Assembly: GCF_028368935.1 (NCBI RefSeq) | Contig: NZ_JAQNDK010000007.1 | Span: 496,001 to 560,000 of the forward strand | Direction: 5' to 3' | Length of the DNA: 64,000 nt | Source of the DNA: Sorangium aterium | GTDB lineage: Bacteria; Myxococcota_A; Polyangia; Polyangiales; Polyangiaceae | Part shown: piece by piece, positions 54,070-62,702 of the stretch | How positions within the stretch are numbered: position 1 is the first letter of the stretch | How the letters are laid out: each line of letters opens with the position of its first letter | The notes under the pieces: model-generated | What the model was told of the DNA's origin: nothing | What the model saw: only the letters and a program-made list of their open reading frames with translations | Database searches by the model: none | Position numbers and translations under genes: made by a program

Positions 54070-55070
54070 AGAGGGGGCCTCGGCGAGCTGAGACACCCAG
54101 TCGTTCAGCGCTTTCTCGGCTTCCTGCGGCGTCTAAGGCGTGCTGATAAGAGCGGTAGATGACCTTGAAATAATGAACGATACGGGCGAGGACGAAGGTC
54201 CAAGGAAGCTGGTCCCAAGCCTGTAATTCATCTCTTCGGCCCTGCCCTCGTCCGTGTCGCCGAAGGATCGCGGCGCTTGCAGGGAGTTCGCCGAGAAAAA
54301 GCACGCCTGCCCGGGAGCGACAGCGAGGAGCGGGATCAGCCCACGCTCCGCGATCCCGGCTTCTTGGGGCAAGGACAGCGCCACCTCGGTGGGGGCCTCG
54401 ATCATGCCCTCTCCCTCGGGCCGCGGCAGCCCCTCGATCACCCCGCCGCCGCCGGGACCGATGATGTTGGGACACCACCGGTAACGCGCGAAGCTGTCGG
54501 TGAGCCGGGTCGCGAAGGCGAAGCTCGCGTTGCCCCAGCAGTAGCTCTCGTGATCTTCGGTGCTCTCCTCGCAGGCGAAGCTCGCCTCGGCGCGCTCGCC
54601 GCGACCGAACGGCGCGCGCAGCAGAAAACGCGGCAGGACCAGCCCGAGCGCGCGTGAGCACTCCTCCGCGCGCAGCAGTTTCAGTGCGTCGGAGCCCTGG
54701 GCTCGGTCCGCAGCGCCGAGCGCGTGGTGGTTCCCCACCCCGAGGAGGCGCGGCGAGGCCCCCGCCACGAAGGGCGCCTGGGCCAGGAGCGCCACCGTCG
54801 CGCATCGCTGGAGCAGGGTGACGTCCTCCGGCTCTGGGCCGAACTCCAGGTTCGCGAGGATGGCGCCGTACGGCTCGTGCCCGCGCCCGACCGCGCGCGC
54901 ATAGACGACGGCGTGGAGCCCGCTCTTGTCGGTCGCACCTGCGGATGCGAAGTCGTCCCGCAGGTCGTCCTTCGAGCAATTGAGCAGCTCGAGCCGGATG
55001 TTCTCGTCGAAGCTCGTCCTCTCGACGACGAGCCAGAGCCCACGCCAGGCGCGCTCGACCCCGAGGCACC
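54070..55070 (-). pseudogene. tssC: Decayed tssC (type VI secretion sheath subunit)
   Basis: Remains of the large contractile sheath protein (TssC/VipB). The main frame runs from VERAWRGLWLVVERTSFD through YGAILANLEFGPEPEDV, APFVAGASPRLLG, LVLPRFLLRAPFG and YRWCPNIIGPGGGGVIEGLP to an FSANSLQAP piece, in the normal TssC order. Near 54240 the frame shifts to DELQAWDQLPWTFVLARIVH, and near 54150 it returns to the first frame in QEAEKALNDWVSQL after an in-frame TAG. The first third or so of a normal protein is missing (family length about 490-500). No other T6SS gene is seen in the window, so this is an orphan relic. Confidence 0.8.
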
Positions 55071-55219
55071 CAGCGCCTCCTCCTGTACGCAGACTCCGCA
55101 CAACGCCGCCGCGAGTCGGCTGAATTTCAGCGCCCTGATGCACGCAGGAATGAGGAAAGCCCTCGATCGTCGCGTGTGCGTGAGATACTCGTGACCTCGA
55201 CTTGAGGGAAGGAGATCGC

Positions 55220-57154
55220 ATGCGCGCAAGGATGGGGCGTTGGACCTGGAGGATCGTCTCGCTGGGCCTGTTCTCGGGCCTGTCGCCGAGCTCGGCAGGA
55301 TGCGGCGACGGCGGCGACAAGGGCCCCGAAATGTGCGGCGAGGCGGTCTGCGGTCTCCACCAGTCCTGCGATGACAGTCAGGCGCCCGCGGTCTGCATCT
55401 GCAACGAGGGTTACGTGGGCGTGGAGTGCGACGAGTGCGCGCCGGGCTACGTGCCCGAGGGCGAGCGCTGTGTGCCCATGCCCATCGAATGCAGCCAGAA
55501 CCCGTGCGGCGTCTCGGGCACCTGCGTGGAAGGCCCAAACGGGGACCGCTGCGAGTGCGATGCCGGTCATACGGGGCCGACCTGCGCGCAGTGCAAGGAC
55601 GAGACGCTGCAGGACAACGATCTCGACGGCACGTGCACGCCCGCGTGCAGCGCGGCCGCAGGTTGCGCGCCCTGGGAGGCCTGCGACGACTCGAGCGGGA
55701 TCATCACCTGCGGCTGCGCTGCCCACACCACCGGCCGACACTGCGACGAGTGCGAATCCGGCTACTACCGCCTGGCCGACGGGCCCTGCGTCGCGGCGTG
55801 TAGCTACCGCATCGAATGCGAGGAGCCCCAGACCTGCAAGGAGGTCGAAGGGATCGACGCGGCTTGCAGCTGTCCCCTGGGGTTCACCGGGGGGGCATGC
55901 GACGCCTGCGCCGCGGGCTCCTCGATGGAGGGCGGGACCTGCGTGCGGGCGCCGAAGCCGGGCAGCTTCCTCGTGACCCGGAAGGACATGAACTGGAGCG
56001 TGCTCAACGAGCTCGACCTCGCATCGAAGACCTACACCCCACTGAGCAGCCAGGTGCCGTACCTGCTCTCGGTGGATCGTGAAGCGCGCGAGCTCTGGGG
56101 CGGCATCCATGAAGGCTCAGACGGCGTCCGCTTCGGCCGCTACACCCTCTCGACGGGAGAGGTCGAGGCGCTCAGCCCGAGCAGCCCCTTCAACGCGAGC
56201 ACGGTCTTCGACCCGTCGCGGCGTGCCGTGTTCTGGGTGGTGCCCAACACCGCCACGTATCAGAGCGGGCAGCTCATGCGGCTCGACGTCGACACCGGGG
56301 TCGAGGCCCCGGTGGGTAGCGAGATTCCGGTCCGCTCCGGTGACTTCTTGGCCTATGACGCCAAGAAGGACCGCCTGGTGGGCACGGGCTGGAACATGGG
56401 CCTGATGTTGGTGGAGATCGATCCAGAAACCGGCATCTTGACCGAGATCGGCGAGCCCGTGCTTGACTCGAACCTCACCAACCCGCGCCTCGTGGTCGAC
56501 GAGGAAGGGTTCATCTACCTGAGCACGACCCTCCTGCGCTCCCAGGAGCAGATGGTGCGGGAGATGCTGCAGGCCGTCGCGGTGCGGCTCGGTATGCCGA
56601 GCATCCCGGACGACGCACCGGTCGTGCTCGAGCACCGGTATTGGGCCGATCCGACCCTGCCCGTCACGCTCGCGTCCTCCAAGCAGAGCGGCAGCGAGGT
56701 CCTCGCGTACGACAGTCATGGCGACTTCCAGGACAGCGGGATTCCCGAGCCCACCTCCCTCAGCGTCGACGTGCACAACCCGGACGCCTGGCTCTCCGTC
56801 ACCTCGCTGAACGAGAGCTTCCAGGTGCACGTCCCCGCGGATGCGAGCTTCAAGAGCCTGCTCATCTACACGGGCGGCACGGTCGCGCTCGACATCGAGC
56901 AAGGCTTCCAGGCAGAGCCAGGCACCATCCGCATCATCGCCGACGTCAGCCAGGGCGCGCTCGAGGCGCTCTCGCCCGCGGTGCGCACCTACAGCGGAGA
57001 GGCCGTCCAGTCGCGGCGCGCCCCGCTCGACGCCTACTTCGACGAGATGGACAGCTCCCCGCCCGCCTGGCTCGTGCGCGTCGACCCGGACACGCTCGCG
57101 GCGACCCCGCTTTTGCGCCTCGAAGAGCTCGGTTCGGTGCTGGCGTTCTTCTGA
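55220..57154 (+). CDS. EGF-like domain lipoprotein with C-terminal propeller-like region
   Basis: Large exported lipoprotein of 644 aa. The signal peptide ends SSAGCG. Residues about 25-245 hold at least four EGF/laminin-EGF-type modules, each six to eight Cys, with signatures ICNEGYVGVECDECAPGY, CECDAGHTGPTCAQC, CGCAAHTTGRHCDECESGYY and CSCPLGFTGGACDAC. The C-terminal 400 residues have recurring strand patterns (LSVDREARELWGGI, then AYDAKKDRLVGTG) suggesting a beta-propeller. The ATG at 55220 follows AAGGAG. It probably works at the cell surface in adhesion or recognition. It is divergent from the broken tssC. Confidence 0.85.
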   Translation: MRARMGRWTWRIVSLGLFSGLSPSSAGCGDGGDKGPEMCGEAVCGLHQSCDDSQAPAVCICNEGYVGVECDECAPGYVPEGERCVPMPIECSQNPCGVSGTCVEGPNGDRCECDAGHTGPTCAQCKDETLQDNDLDGTCTPACSAAAGCAPWEACDDSSGIITCGCAAHTTGRHCDECESGYYRLADGPCVAACSYRIECEEPQTCKEVEGIDAACSCPLGFTGGACDACAAGSSMEGGTCVRAPKPGSFLVTRKDMNWSVLNELDLASKTYTPLSSQVPYLLSVDREARELWGGIHEGSDGVRFGRYTLSTGEVEALSPSSPFNASTVFDPSRRAVFWVVPNTATYQSGQLMRLDVDTGVEAPVGSEIPVRSGDFLAYDAKKDRLVGTGWNMGLMLVEIDPETGILTEIGEPVLDSNLTNPRLVVDEEGFIYLSTTLLRSQEQMVREMLQAVAVRLGMPSIPDDAPVVLEHRYWADPTLPVTLASSKQSGSEVLAYDSHGDFQDSGIPEPTSLSVDVHNPDAWLSVTSLNESFQVHVPADASFKSLLIYTGGTVALDIEQGFQAEPGTIRIIADVSQGALEALSPAVRTYSGEAVQSRRAPLDAYFDEMDSSPPAWLVRVDPDTLAATPLLRLEELGSVLAFF

Positions 57155-57269
57155 GTCTCGAGGCAGCCCAACAGGCAACGGCGACGGGGAGCACCAGCAG
57201 GGTCGTCGCTTTTCCAGGGCGGGCCGGATCGCATCGAGGTCGCCGCTGGGCCGGGGAGGCCAGCCCTTT

Positions 57270-57818
57270 CAAGGTGACTTTCCCCTGGATTCTGCGAGCA
57301 ATCGAGCAGTCGACACGTGAGTTTCTTTCGCGTATCGGGTCCTCTTCGGCACGGGCTTTTCACGCCGCGCGGATGGCGCTTGAGCTTTCGGAGCTGCACG
57401 TGAGGTGCCCAGCGGAGCATCTCCTTGGCGAGCGCGGTCGGGGTCATCGTCTGAAACGCCTTCCAGGCGATAGGCTCGACGGCGATCGCCATCCCTGATG
57501 CCGTCGCGCGTACTTCGTTCGCGATGTAGTAGCCAGAAACTTCGTCCTGGATCTTCTCGGCTCCGAACTCTGCCCGGAGAGCGGCCTGCACCGTGGACAG
57601 AGCGTTGTATGTGGCAAGGGCGATACCGAACCCGAATAGCGCGGCGCGAGGATAGCCGAGGGTGGCAACCTCGCCCTGGAGCATCGCCGTGAGCGATTGG
57701 AACATCGTCTCCAGTGTCCATCTATTTCGGTACAGTTCCATCACCAACACGGCGTCAGCTGCTTTCTTGGGCAGGGTCGTGAGGAACGCCATCTCGGTGT
57801 CGCCATCTCGCCGCATGT
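57270..57818 (-). mobile_element. IS4-family transposase fragment
   Basis: C-terminal half of an IS4-type transposase. The YxxRWxxE-type motif is visible in LYRNRWTLETMFQSL, followed by GYPRAALFGFGIALATYNAL and LRKLKRHPRG. Near 57355 the frame breaks: the usual ending PKRTRYAKETHVSTARLL continues in another frame. The N-terminal part with the first two catalytic Asp is absent; its place is taken by the PQQ-domain fragment. The remnant is inactive. Confidence 0.8.
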
Positions 57819-57824
57819 CTCGCC

Positions 57825-58327
57825 GTGTTCCATGTCGTCCAGGGCCGCGCGGCCACCGGCGGGGGCGGCGGTCGCTGGACCCTCTACGGCAGGGACCTCG
57901 CCAACACCCACAACGCGGCCGGCGAGAAGGACATCGGGCCCGCGAACGTCGGGTCCCTCGACGTCAAGTGGACCTTCACCACGAGCGGCATCGTCCCCGC
58001 GACGCCGGCGGTCGACAACAGCGCGGTCTACTTCCCGGACGGGGGCGGCACCCTGTACAAGCTCGACGCCGAGACCGGGGCCCCGCTCTGGACGCGCAGC
58101 ATCGCCGCCCTCACGGGCACGGCCGACGCCGTCTCGCGCACGAGCCCCGCGCTCCACGGTCACATGCTGTACGTTGGCACCCAGGCCGGGGCGTACATGC
58201 TCGCCGTGGACAGCCGCACCGGCGCCCTCCTGTGGAAGACGCAGCTCGACCCGCACCCGGCGGCGATCATCACGCAGTCTCCCGTCGTGCACGGCGGCCG
58301 CGTGGACGTGGGCGTCTCCTCGCGCGA
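57825..58327 (+). pseudogene. PQQ-binding beta-propeller fragment
   Basis: Piece of a polyvinyl-alcohol dehydrogenase-type PQQ propeller: WTLYGRDLANTHNAAGEKDI, then VKWTFTTSGIVPATPAVDN, LYKLDAETGAPLWTRS and AIITQSPVVHGGRVDVGVSS. Such proteins have five to eight blades and a signal peptide. Here the N-terminus begins right beside the IS4 remnant, without a signal peptide, and the frame is cut after about three blades, where a DUF3072 fragment begins. It is almost surely nonfunctional. Confidence 0.72.
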
Positions 58328-58330
58328 GGG

Positions 58331-58591
58331 AGCGCAAAGCAACAACAGCAGACTGCCGAGCCCAGCGGCGCGGGCCAGTCGGGCGAGCAGCGGCCGTCGA
58401 ACGCCCAGAAGGATCCGCGAGACTGGAAGACGGGCGACGAGCCGATGACCGGCGCGCAGGCCTCGTATCTCCAGACGCTCTTTCGGGAGGCGGGCGTGGA
58501 GTTCGACCCGAACGTGACGAAGGCGGAGGCGTCGAAGCGCATCGACGAGCTGCAGGCGAAGACCGGTCGCGGGCAGCAGCAGCGGGAGTGA
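58331..58591 (+). pseudogene. DUF3072 protein fragment, start missing
   Basis: Conserved small-protein domain with DPRDWKTGDEPMTGAQASYL, TLFREAGVEFDPN and TKAEASKRIDELQAKTGR, the DUF3072 pattern. The frame has no plausible start codon: the first ATG is inside the domain (58444). The upstream DNA is the cut PQQ gene in a different frame. The 3' end is intact, with stop at 58589-58591. Deletion has probably removed the true start. Function of the family is unknown. Confidence 0.7.
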
Positions 58592-58794
58592 TCGGAGGGG
58601 CGCTCCAGCGCGAGGCTCTCCTCGAGCCGGACCGAGGCTCTTCCACGGCTCCCCGCGAACGGCCCAGCGCTCGCCCGTTCTGTTCGAGGATCCGTCCTGG
58701 GGCGTCCAGCGCGCCAAGCAGAGCCGCGGCGACACTTCCACACGATGCCTGAGCGGCATCGCCGGACCGCAGCGCTGCACATCTCAGCGGACGG

Positions 58795-59454
58795 TTGACG
58801 CGCGAGGGGACCGTGCCATCTCATGAAGGGAGGCCCTGGTGTCATCGCTGTCTCGCGCTCGTCGCTCTGCCCGCCGCGACGGCCGGGCTGAGCGTGGGGT
58901 GCAGCTTCCCCGACGCCGTCTTCACCGGCCAGACGAGCTCTGGCGGCGGAGGTGCGGGCGCCACCACGTCGTCGGACGCGGCGGGCGGCGACAAGGGCGC
59001 GACCTCGTCAGGCGGCGGCGAGGCGACGTCGCGCTCGGGCGGCGGCAGCGGCGGGGCGACGTCCAGCTCGGGCGGCGGCGGCGAGGTGACCTCGGGCTCG
59101 GGCGGCAGCGGCGGCGGGATCCTCGACTGCGACGCGGATGGCGACGGGTATCTGTCGACCGCCTGCGAGGGCGGCACCGATTGCGACGACGGCCAGGCAG
59201 AGGTCCACCCCGACCAGCCCAATACGTTCCATGACACGCCCATCCGCCCCGGAGGCAGCTTCGATTACGACTGCAGCGGCCATGACGAGCCGCAGATCTC
59301 CGCGGTCCATTGCGAGTCTGGCGGGCCCTGCCCGAACGCGTCGAACGTGTACCTGCTCGACGTCGGGTGCGGCGAGCCAGGCCCGTTCGGGAGATGCAAT
59401 ATCCTCTGCCAGCAAGACGTCACGTACAGCGGGCTCAAGCGGGCCTGCCATTGA
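58795..59454 (+). CDS. MopE-like Cys-rich lipoprotein
   Basis: Exported protein of up to 219 aa. A hydrophobic segment ends in AGLSVGC, a likely lipobox. A Gly/Ser linker follows (repeats of SSGGGGEVTSG). The C-terminal part has CDADGDGYLSTACEGGTDCD, a Ca-binding-like motif of MopE-type proteins, and six more cysteines ending CNILCQQDVT. The start is uncertain: TTG at 58795 or GTG at 58813, neither with a strong ribosome site. It is probably surface-exposed. It stands alone on the plus strand. Confidence 0.68.
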   Translation: MTREGTVPSHEGRPWCHRCLALVALPAATAGLSVGCSFPDAVFTGQTSSGGGGAGATTSSDAAGGDKGATSSGGGEATSRSGGGSGGATSSSGGGGEVTSGSGGSGGGILDCDADGDGYLSTACEGGTDCDDGQAEVHPDQPNTFHDTPIRPGGSFDYDCSGHDEPQISAVHCESGGPCPNASNVYLLDVGCGEPGPFGRCNILCQQDVTYSGLKRACH

Positions 59455-59659
59455 GGCTGCCAGCGCACGTGCACATCGTGGGATGTCAGCCCGGCGGGAG
59501 CAGTGCGAGCAGCGCTCTCGCAGCAACCTTCTTGTCGAAGACAAGCACGCTCCGGATCATCTTCGCGCTCCCCGTGAGCTTCTCGCCCAGCGCTTCGGCG
59601 ATGCAGGACGGTTGCGCGTGAGCGTACCGGCACGTGCCGTCGTCACGCTTCTTCGACGT

Positions 59660-60064
59660 TCAACCCAGCACACTCCGAGGAGCAACTCCGCCGCCCGCCC
59701 GCGTGCGCTCCAGCTTGTGATGATAAAGGTAGGAAACGACAAGGATACCGAAGAACGTCCAGTGCGGCAGGATGAGCCAGCGACTGTCGCCGCTGGAGAG
59801 ATGGGCGATATCCGCGGAGACGAAGGTGAGGCCGAAGCCGAAGTAGGCAAAGTCTTTGACCTTGCTCGGTACCACAGGGATCAAGAGGGCCAGCGCGCCC
59901 AGCCCCTTTGCGACGGTCAGCTCCACCCTGAACCAGTCCGGGAGGCCGAGGTGCCGGAAAGCGTCTCTCTGCTCTTCGTTGAAAGCAAAGTTGTACGAGC
60001 TCCACAGCATGAGAGCTGCGATGAGCCCCGTCGTCGCCCAGTAAATGTATCTGTCTTTCTTCAT
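59660..60064 (-). CDS. DoxX-like membrane protein
   Basis: Inner membrane protein of 134 aa with four predicted helices (IYWATTGLIAALMLWSSY, VAKGLGALALLIPV, FAYFGFGLTFVSADIAHLSS, FFGILVVSYLYHH). DoxX-like proteins are thought to take part in oxidoreductase reactions at the membrane, and are recurrent targets of ECF41 sigma factors. Three ATGs are possible (60073, 60070, 60064); 60064 has AAGAGATG upstream. It lies 89 bp after the sigma factor gene on the same strand, so it is probably in its operon. Confidence 0.78.
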   Translation of the reverse strand: MKKDRYIYWATTGLIAALMLWSSYNFAFNEEQRDAFRHLGLPDWFRVELTVAKGLGALALLIPVVPSKVKDFAYFGFGLTFVSADIAHLSSGDSRWLILPHWTFFGILVVSYLYHHKLERTRAGGGVAPRSVLG

Positions 60065-60152
60065 GGCCATCATCTCTTTAAAAAATGAGCGCCGACATCG
60101 GCGCGCTTCCTGGAGAGCACCCGGCGGATCCGTCGGCTGACTCGGCAGCTGG

Positions 60153-61076
60153 TCACCCAGGCGGGCGAGGGCTCGACGTGGCCGACCGCCGCCCGAGGTA
60201 GCGGAGCCGATCGAGGTCGGCGTGGAAGAACACGCGCTGGATCTTCCCGTCGGCCACCGCGAGGAGCAGCGCCGCGAACGGTCGGTCGCCGGTCCAGAAC
60301 ACGATGGCGGGTTGCCCGTTGAGCTCGTGCTCTTCGATCTGGAGCTGGCCGGCATTGCGCGCCGTGGCCGCGACGATGAACGCGGCAATGCGCGCGGCGC
60401 CGTGCAGCGGCTGAGGGAGGTTGCGCTGGCGCTCGACCACGCGGCCTCGGGGCCCCCCGTCGGTGATCATGATCGCGTCGTCGGCGAGGAGATTCACGAG
60501 CACGCGAATGTCGCCCGCCAGGGTGGCGCTCAGGAAGGCCTGGAGCAGGCGGTGATGGTCGTCCGCTCGTGCTACGAGCATACGCCGCTCGACGGCGAGG
60601 TGCTGGCGCGCGCGCTCGAGCAGCTTGCGACACGCAGGCGCGTTGTTGCCGACGAGCTCGGCGATCTCCCGGTGGTCGAAGTCGAAGACGTCGTGGAGCA
60701 GGAGGACCGCTCGCTCCGCGGGCGTCAACCGCTGGAGCACGACGAGGAACGCCATCGAGACTTGCTCGAGCTTCTCGAGGCTGGGCATCCCCCCTTCGTC
60801 GAGATCCACCGGCTCCGGCAGGCGATCGGCGCGGCTCTCCTCGCGGCGCGCCCTGGCGGAGTCGAGCTCGTTGAGGCAAAGGCGCGTGACGATCGTCACC
60901 AGATACGCTTTCGGGGAGTCCGCGTCCCCCGCGTGACTTTCCCAGCGCAGCCACGCCTCTTGCACCATGTCCTCGGCCCGCCCGAGATCACCGAGCATGC
61001 GATACGCCAGAGCGATGAGGTCCTGCCGGCACGACTCGAAGGCAGCCACGCGGCGCGCTGAAGAAGGAGCAGTCAT
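60153..61076 (-). CDS. ECF41-type RNA polymerase sigma factor
   Basis: Sigma factor of 307 aa. Regions 2 and 4 are clear: LIALAYRMLGDLGRAEDMVQ, then EAWLRW, KAYLVTIVTRLCLNELDS, and LTPAERAVLLLHDVFDFDHR with EIAELVG. The linker holds RLPEP, the variant of the WLPEP motif that marks this subgroup. A SnoaL-like C-terminal extension (about residues 190-290) holds ITDGGPRGR, a variant of the DGGGK motif. In this subgroup the extension controls activity in place of an anti-sigma factor. It is flanked by an NAD(P)H-binding protein and a DoxX-like gene, the gene types known to go with ECF41. The target signal is unknown. Confidence 0.86.
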   Translation of the reverse strand: MTAPSSARRVAAFESCRQDLIALAYRMLGDLGRAEDMVQEAWLRWESHAGDADSPKAYLVTIVTRLCLNELDSARARREESRADRLPEPVDLDEGGMPSLEKLEQVSMAFLVVLQRLTPAERAVLLLHDVFDFDHREIAELVGNNAPACRKLLERARQHLAVERRMLVARADDHHRLLQAFLSATLAGDIRVLVNLLADDAIMITDGGPRGRVVERQRNLPQPLHGAARIAAFIVAATARNAGQLQIEEHELNGQPAIVFWTGDRPFAALLLAVADGKIQRVFFHADLDRLRYLGRRSATSSPRPPG

Positions 61077-61152
61077 TGGAAGGGTCTGGCCTCCACGAGC
61101 AAAACGATCACCATCGGAGGGAGCGAGATTGTCGCACGTGCAGGCTCACGTG

Positions 61153-61785
61153 TCATCGCGCCGCGCCGGCGAGCCCGACGATCTCCCGCGAGTGAGTGCC
61201 TTGCTCCACACAATCGAGCAGGAACGTCGCTACCGCACGGAAGGACATTTCCCAGGCGCCTGCGGGGAGCGCATCGCGCTCGCTCCGGTACGTCTCCGCC
61301 GACGTCTTGATCAACCGCGGTGGTCTGGCGATCGTCCAGTCGAAGTTGGTCGCCCGAACCACGGCCTCCATCGCGATGAGGTCACGGATGTGGTGCTGGA
61401 GCAGCCAGCGAAAGACGACGAACCGCAGCGCTTTTTCGGGGAACAGCAGCGCCGCGGAGACGCTGCCGAGCCGCCCCACGCCGGCCGTCTTCATCGCCGC
61501 GACCGTGGTGGCCGCGCACTCGGCGAGCAGGGTGCTCCGCCGGAACGCCTCGCGCCCACTCGGGCCGAGCGCCGAGAGAACGGCGTCGTGTCCCCGAAGC
61601 GCGGGAGCGAGCTTTTCGACACGCAGCGGGTCGCCCTCGATGACGGTGAGCGCTTTGTCCCGGCGGGCAATCTTCCGGGGCGAGCGGACGAACGCCGTCA
61701 CCTGGTGACCTCGCGCCAGGGCGAGATCCACGATCTGCGTTCCGGTGCTGCCGGTCGCGCCGAGCACGAACAATCGCATGGTCAT
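61153..61785 (-). CDS. NAD(P)H-binding epimerase/reductase-like protein
   Basis: Atypical short-chain dehydrogenase of 210 aa. The dinucleotide motif LGATGSTG is at residues 8-15, followed by VTAFVRSPRKI and a Rossmann-like sheet with VLSALGPSG and WTIARPPRLIK. The classic YxxxK pair is not evident, as in other NmrA/NAD(P)H-binding members. It is first in a three-gene minus-strand operon with the ECF41 sigma factor and DoxX-like gene; the gap to the sigma gene is 76 bp. It may be both upstream partner and target of the sigma factor. Confidence 0.8.
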   Translation of the reverse strand: MTMRLFVLGATGSTGTQIVDLALARGHQVTAFVRSPRKIARRDKALTVIEGDPLRVEKLAPALRGHDAVLSALGPSGREAFRRSTLLAECAATTVAAMKTAGVGRLGSVSAALLFPEKALRFVVFRWLLQHHIRDLIAMEAVVRATNFDWTIARPPRLIKTSAETYRSERDALPAGAWEMSFRAVATFLLDCVEQGTHSREIVGLAGAAR

Positions 61786-62225
61786 GACCTGAAGACCGGG
61801 CAGCTCGCGAAAGCGTGACGAGATGCCAGACGAAGCGTCACGAATGCAACATGGCTCACCGGCGCATGATGGATCCGCGGCCTAGGTGCTCGTCGTTTGC
61901 CCGATCGCAGTGAGGCTCAGGCCGAAGCTTGCACCGGTTCTGCCCCCTCCCGCTGCTTCAGCAATTTCTCCGTATTCAAGAGCAAGGCGCATGCCGGTAC
62001 TGGACCGGGTCTCGCTGCCCTCCCGTGCCGTTCTGCAGCGCCCCGTCCGGCTTCGTTCAAGCGCCTGACACGCACGGCGAACTCGGCGCCCCTGAGGACG
62101 GCGGAGCGCTGGGAACGGGTGCGGGTTCGGGGCGGAGCGCTCGCCGGCGTCGAGGAGCTCGGTGCGCGGCCGCCGGCAGCCACGCGGCCGCCATCCAAAG
62201 CCGCCTCGCCAGCGAGGATCGCCTC
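61786..62225. other. Divergent intergenic region without a supported gene
   Basis: 440 bp holding the promoter region of the sigma factor operon. CGTGACGC and CGTCACGC occur in inverted order at about 61817-61843 upstream of the epimerase-like gene and could be a small operator. No gene is supported. Confidence 0.45.
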
Positions 62226-62620
62226 ATGAACGAGAACGTAGGATGCCGTGCAGTCGCCGTGTTCGACCTGGTCCGGCAGATCCCAGTGCCCACGTAACTG
62301 CTCTATCCCACGCACGGCGCCCCGCGACCGGAGCGCTTCGGGCCCTACCCGCTCGAGGTCGCGCGCGACGCGAGCATCTCGGAGGGCCGGTCTCCGCTCG
62401 TCGTCATCTCGCACGGCAACGGCGCCACGCCGCGGGTCCACCGCGGCCTCGCCGCGCACCTCGTGCGCCGGGGCTTCGTTGTCGCCCTGCTCGAGCACCC
62501 GAGCAACAACCGCAAGGACAACAGCCTCCCGGACGCGGCCGGCCTGCCGAGGCTGGCCATCGGCGCGCGCCGGCCCATCGACGCGCGCGTCGCGGATATC
62601 GCGCGCGGCGCGCCTCGGTT
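62226..62620 (+). pseudogene. Alpha/beta-hydrolase pseudogene with in-frame stop
   Basis: From an ATG at 62226 the frame reads NVGCRAVAVFDLVRQIPVPT, then TAA (62295-62297), then continues in the same frame with LLYPTHGAPRPERFGPYPLE, SPLVVISHGNGATP, LVRRGFVVALLEHPSNN and RKDNSLPDAAG. This is the N-terminal half of a predicted dienelactone hydrolase-like family. TAA sits where a Gln codon (CAA) would be natural. The catalytic GxSxG and the rest are missing; the match fades near 62610, about 85 bp before the next gene. Confidence 0.75.
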
Positions 62621-62702
62621 GACAGATTCGGGGCGGCGGGGCATCGAGAGCTCGGGGGCGGGCGCCAGGGCGCTCCGCCCCTCCGACGCAGGCACGGGCG
62701 GC

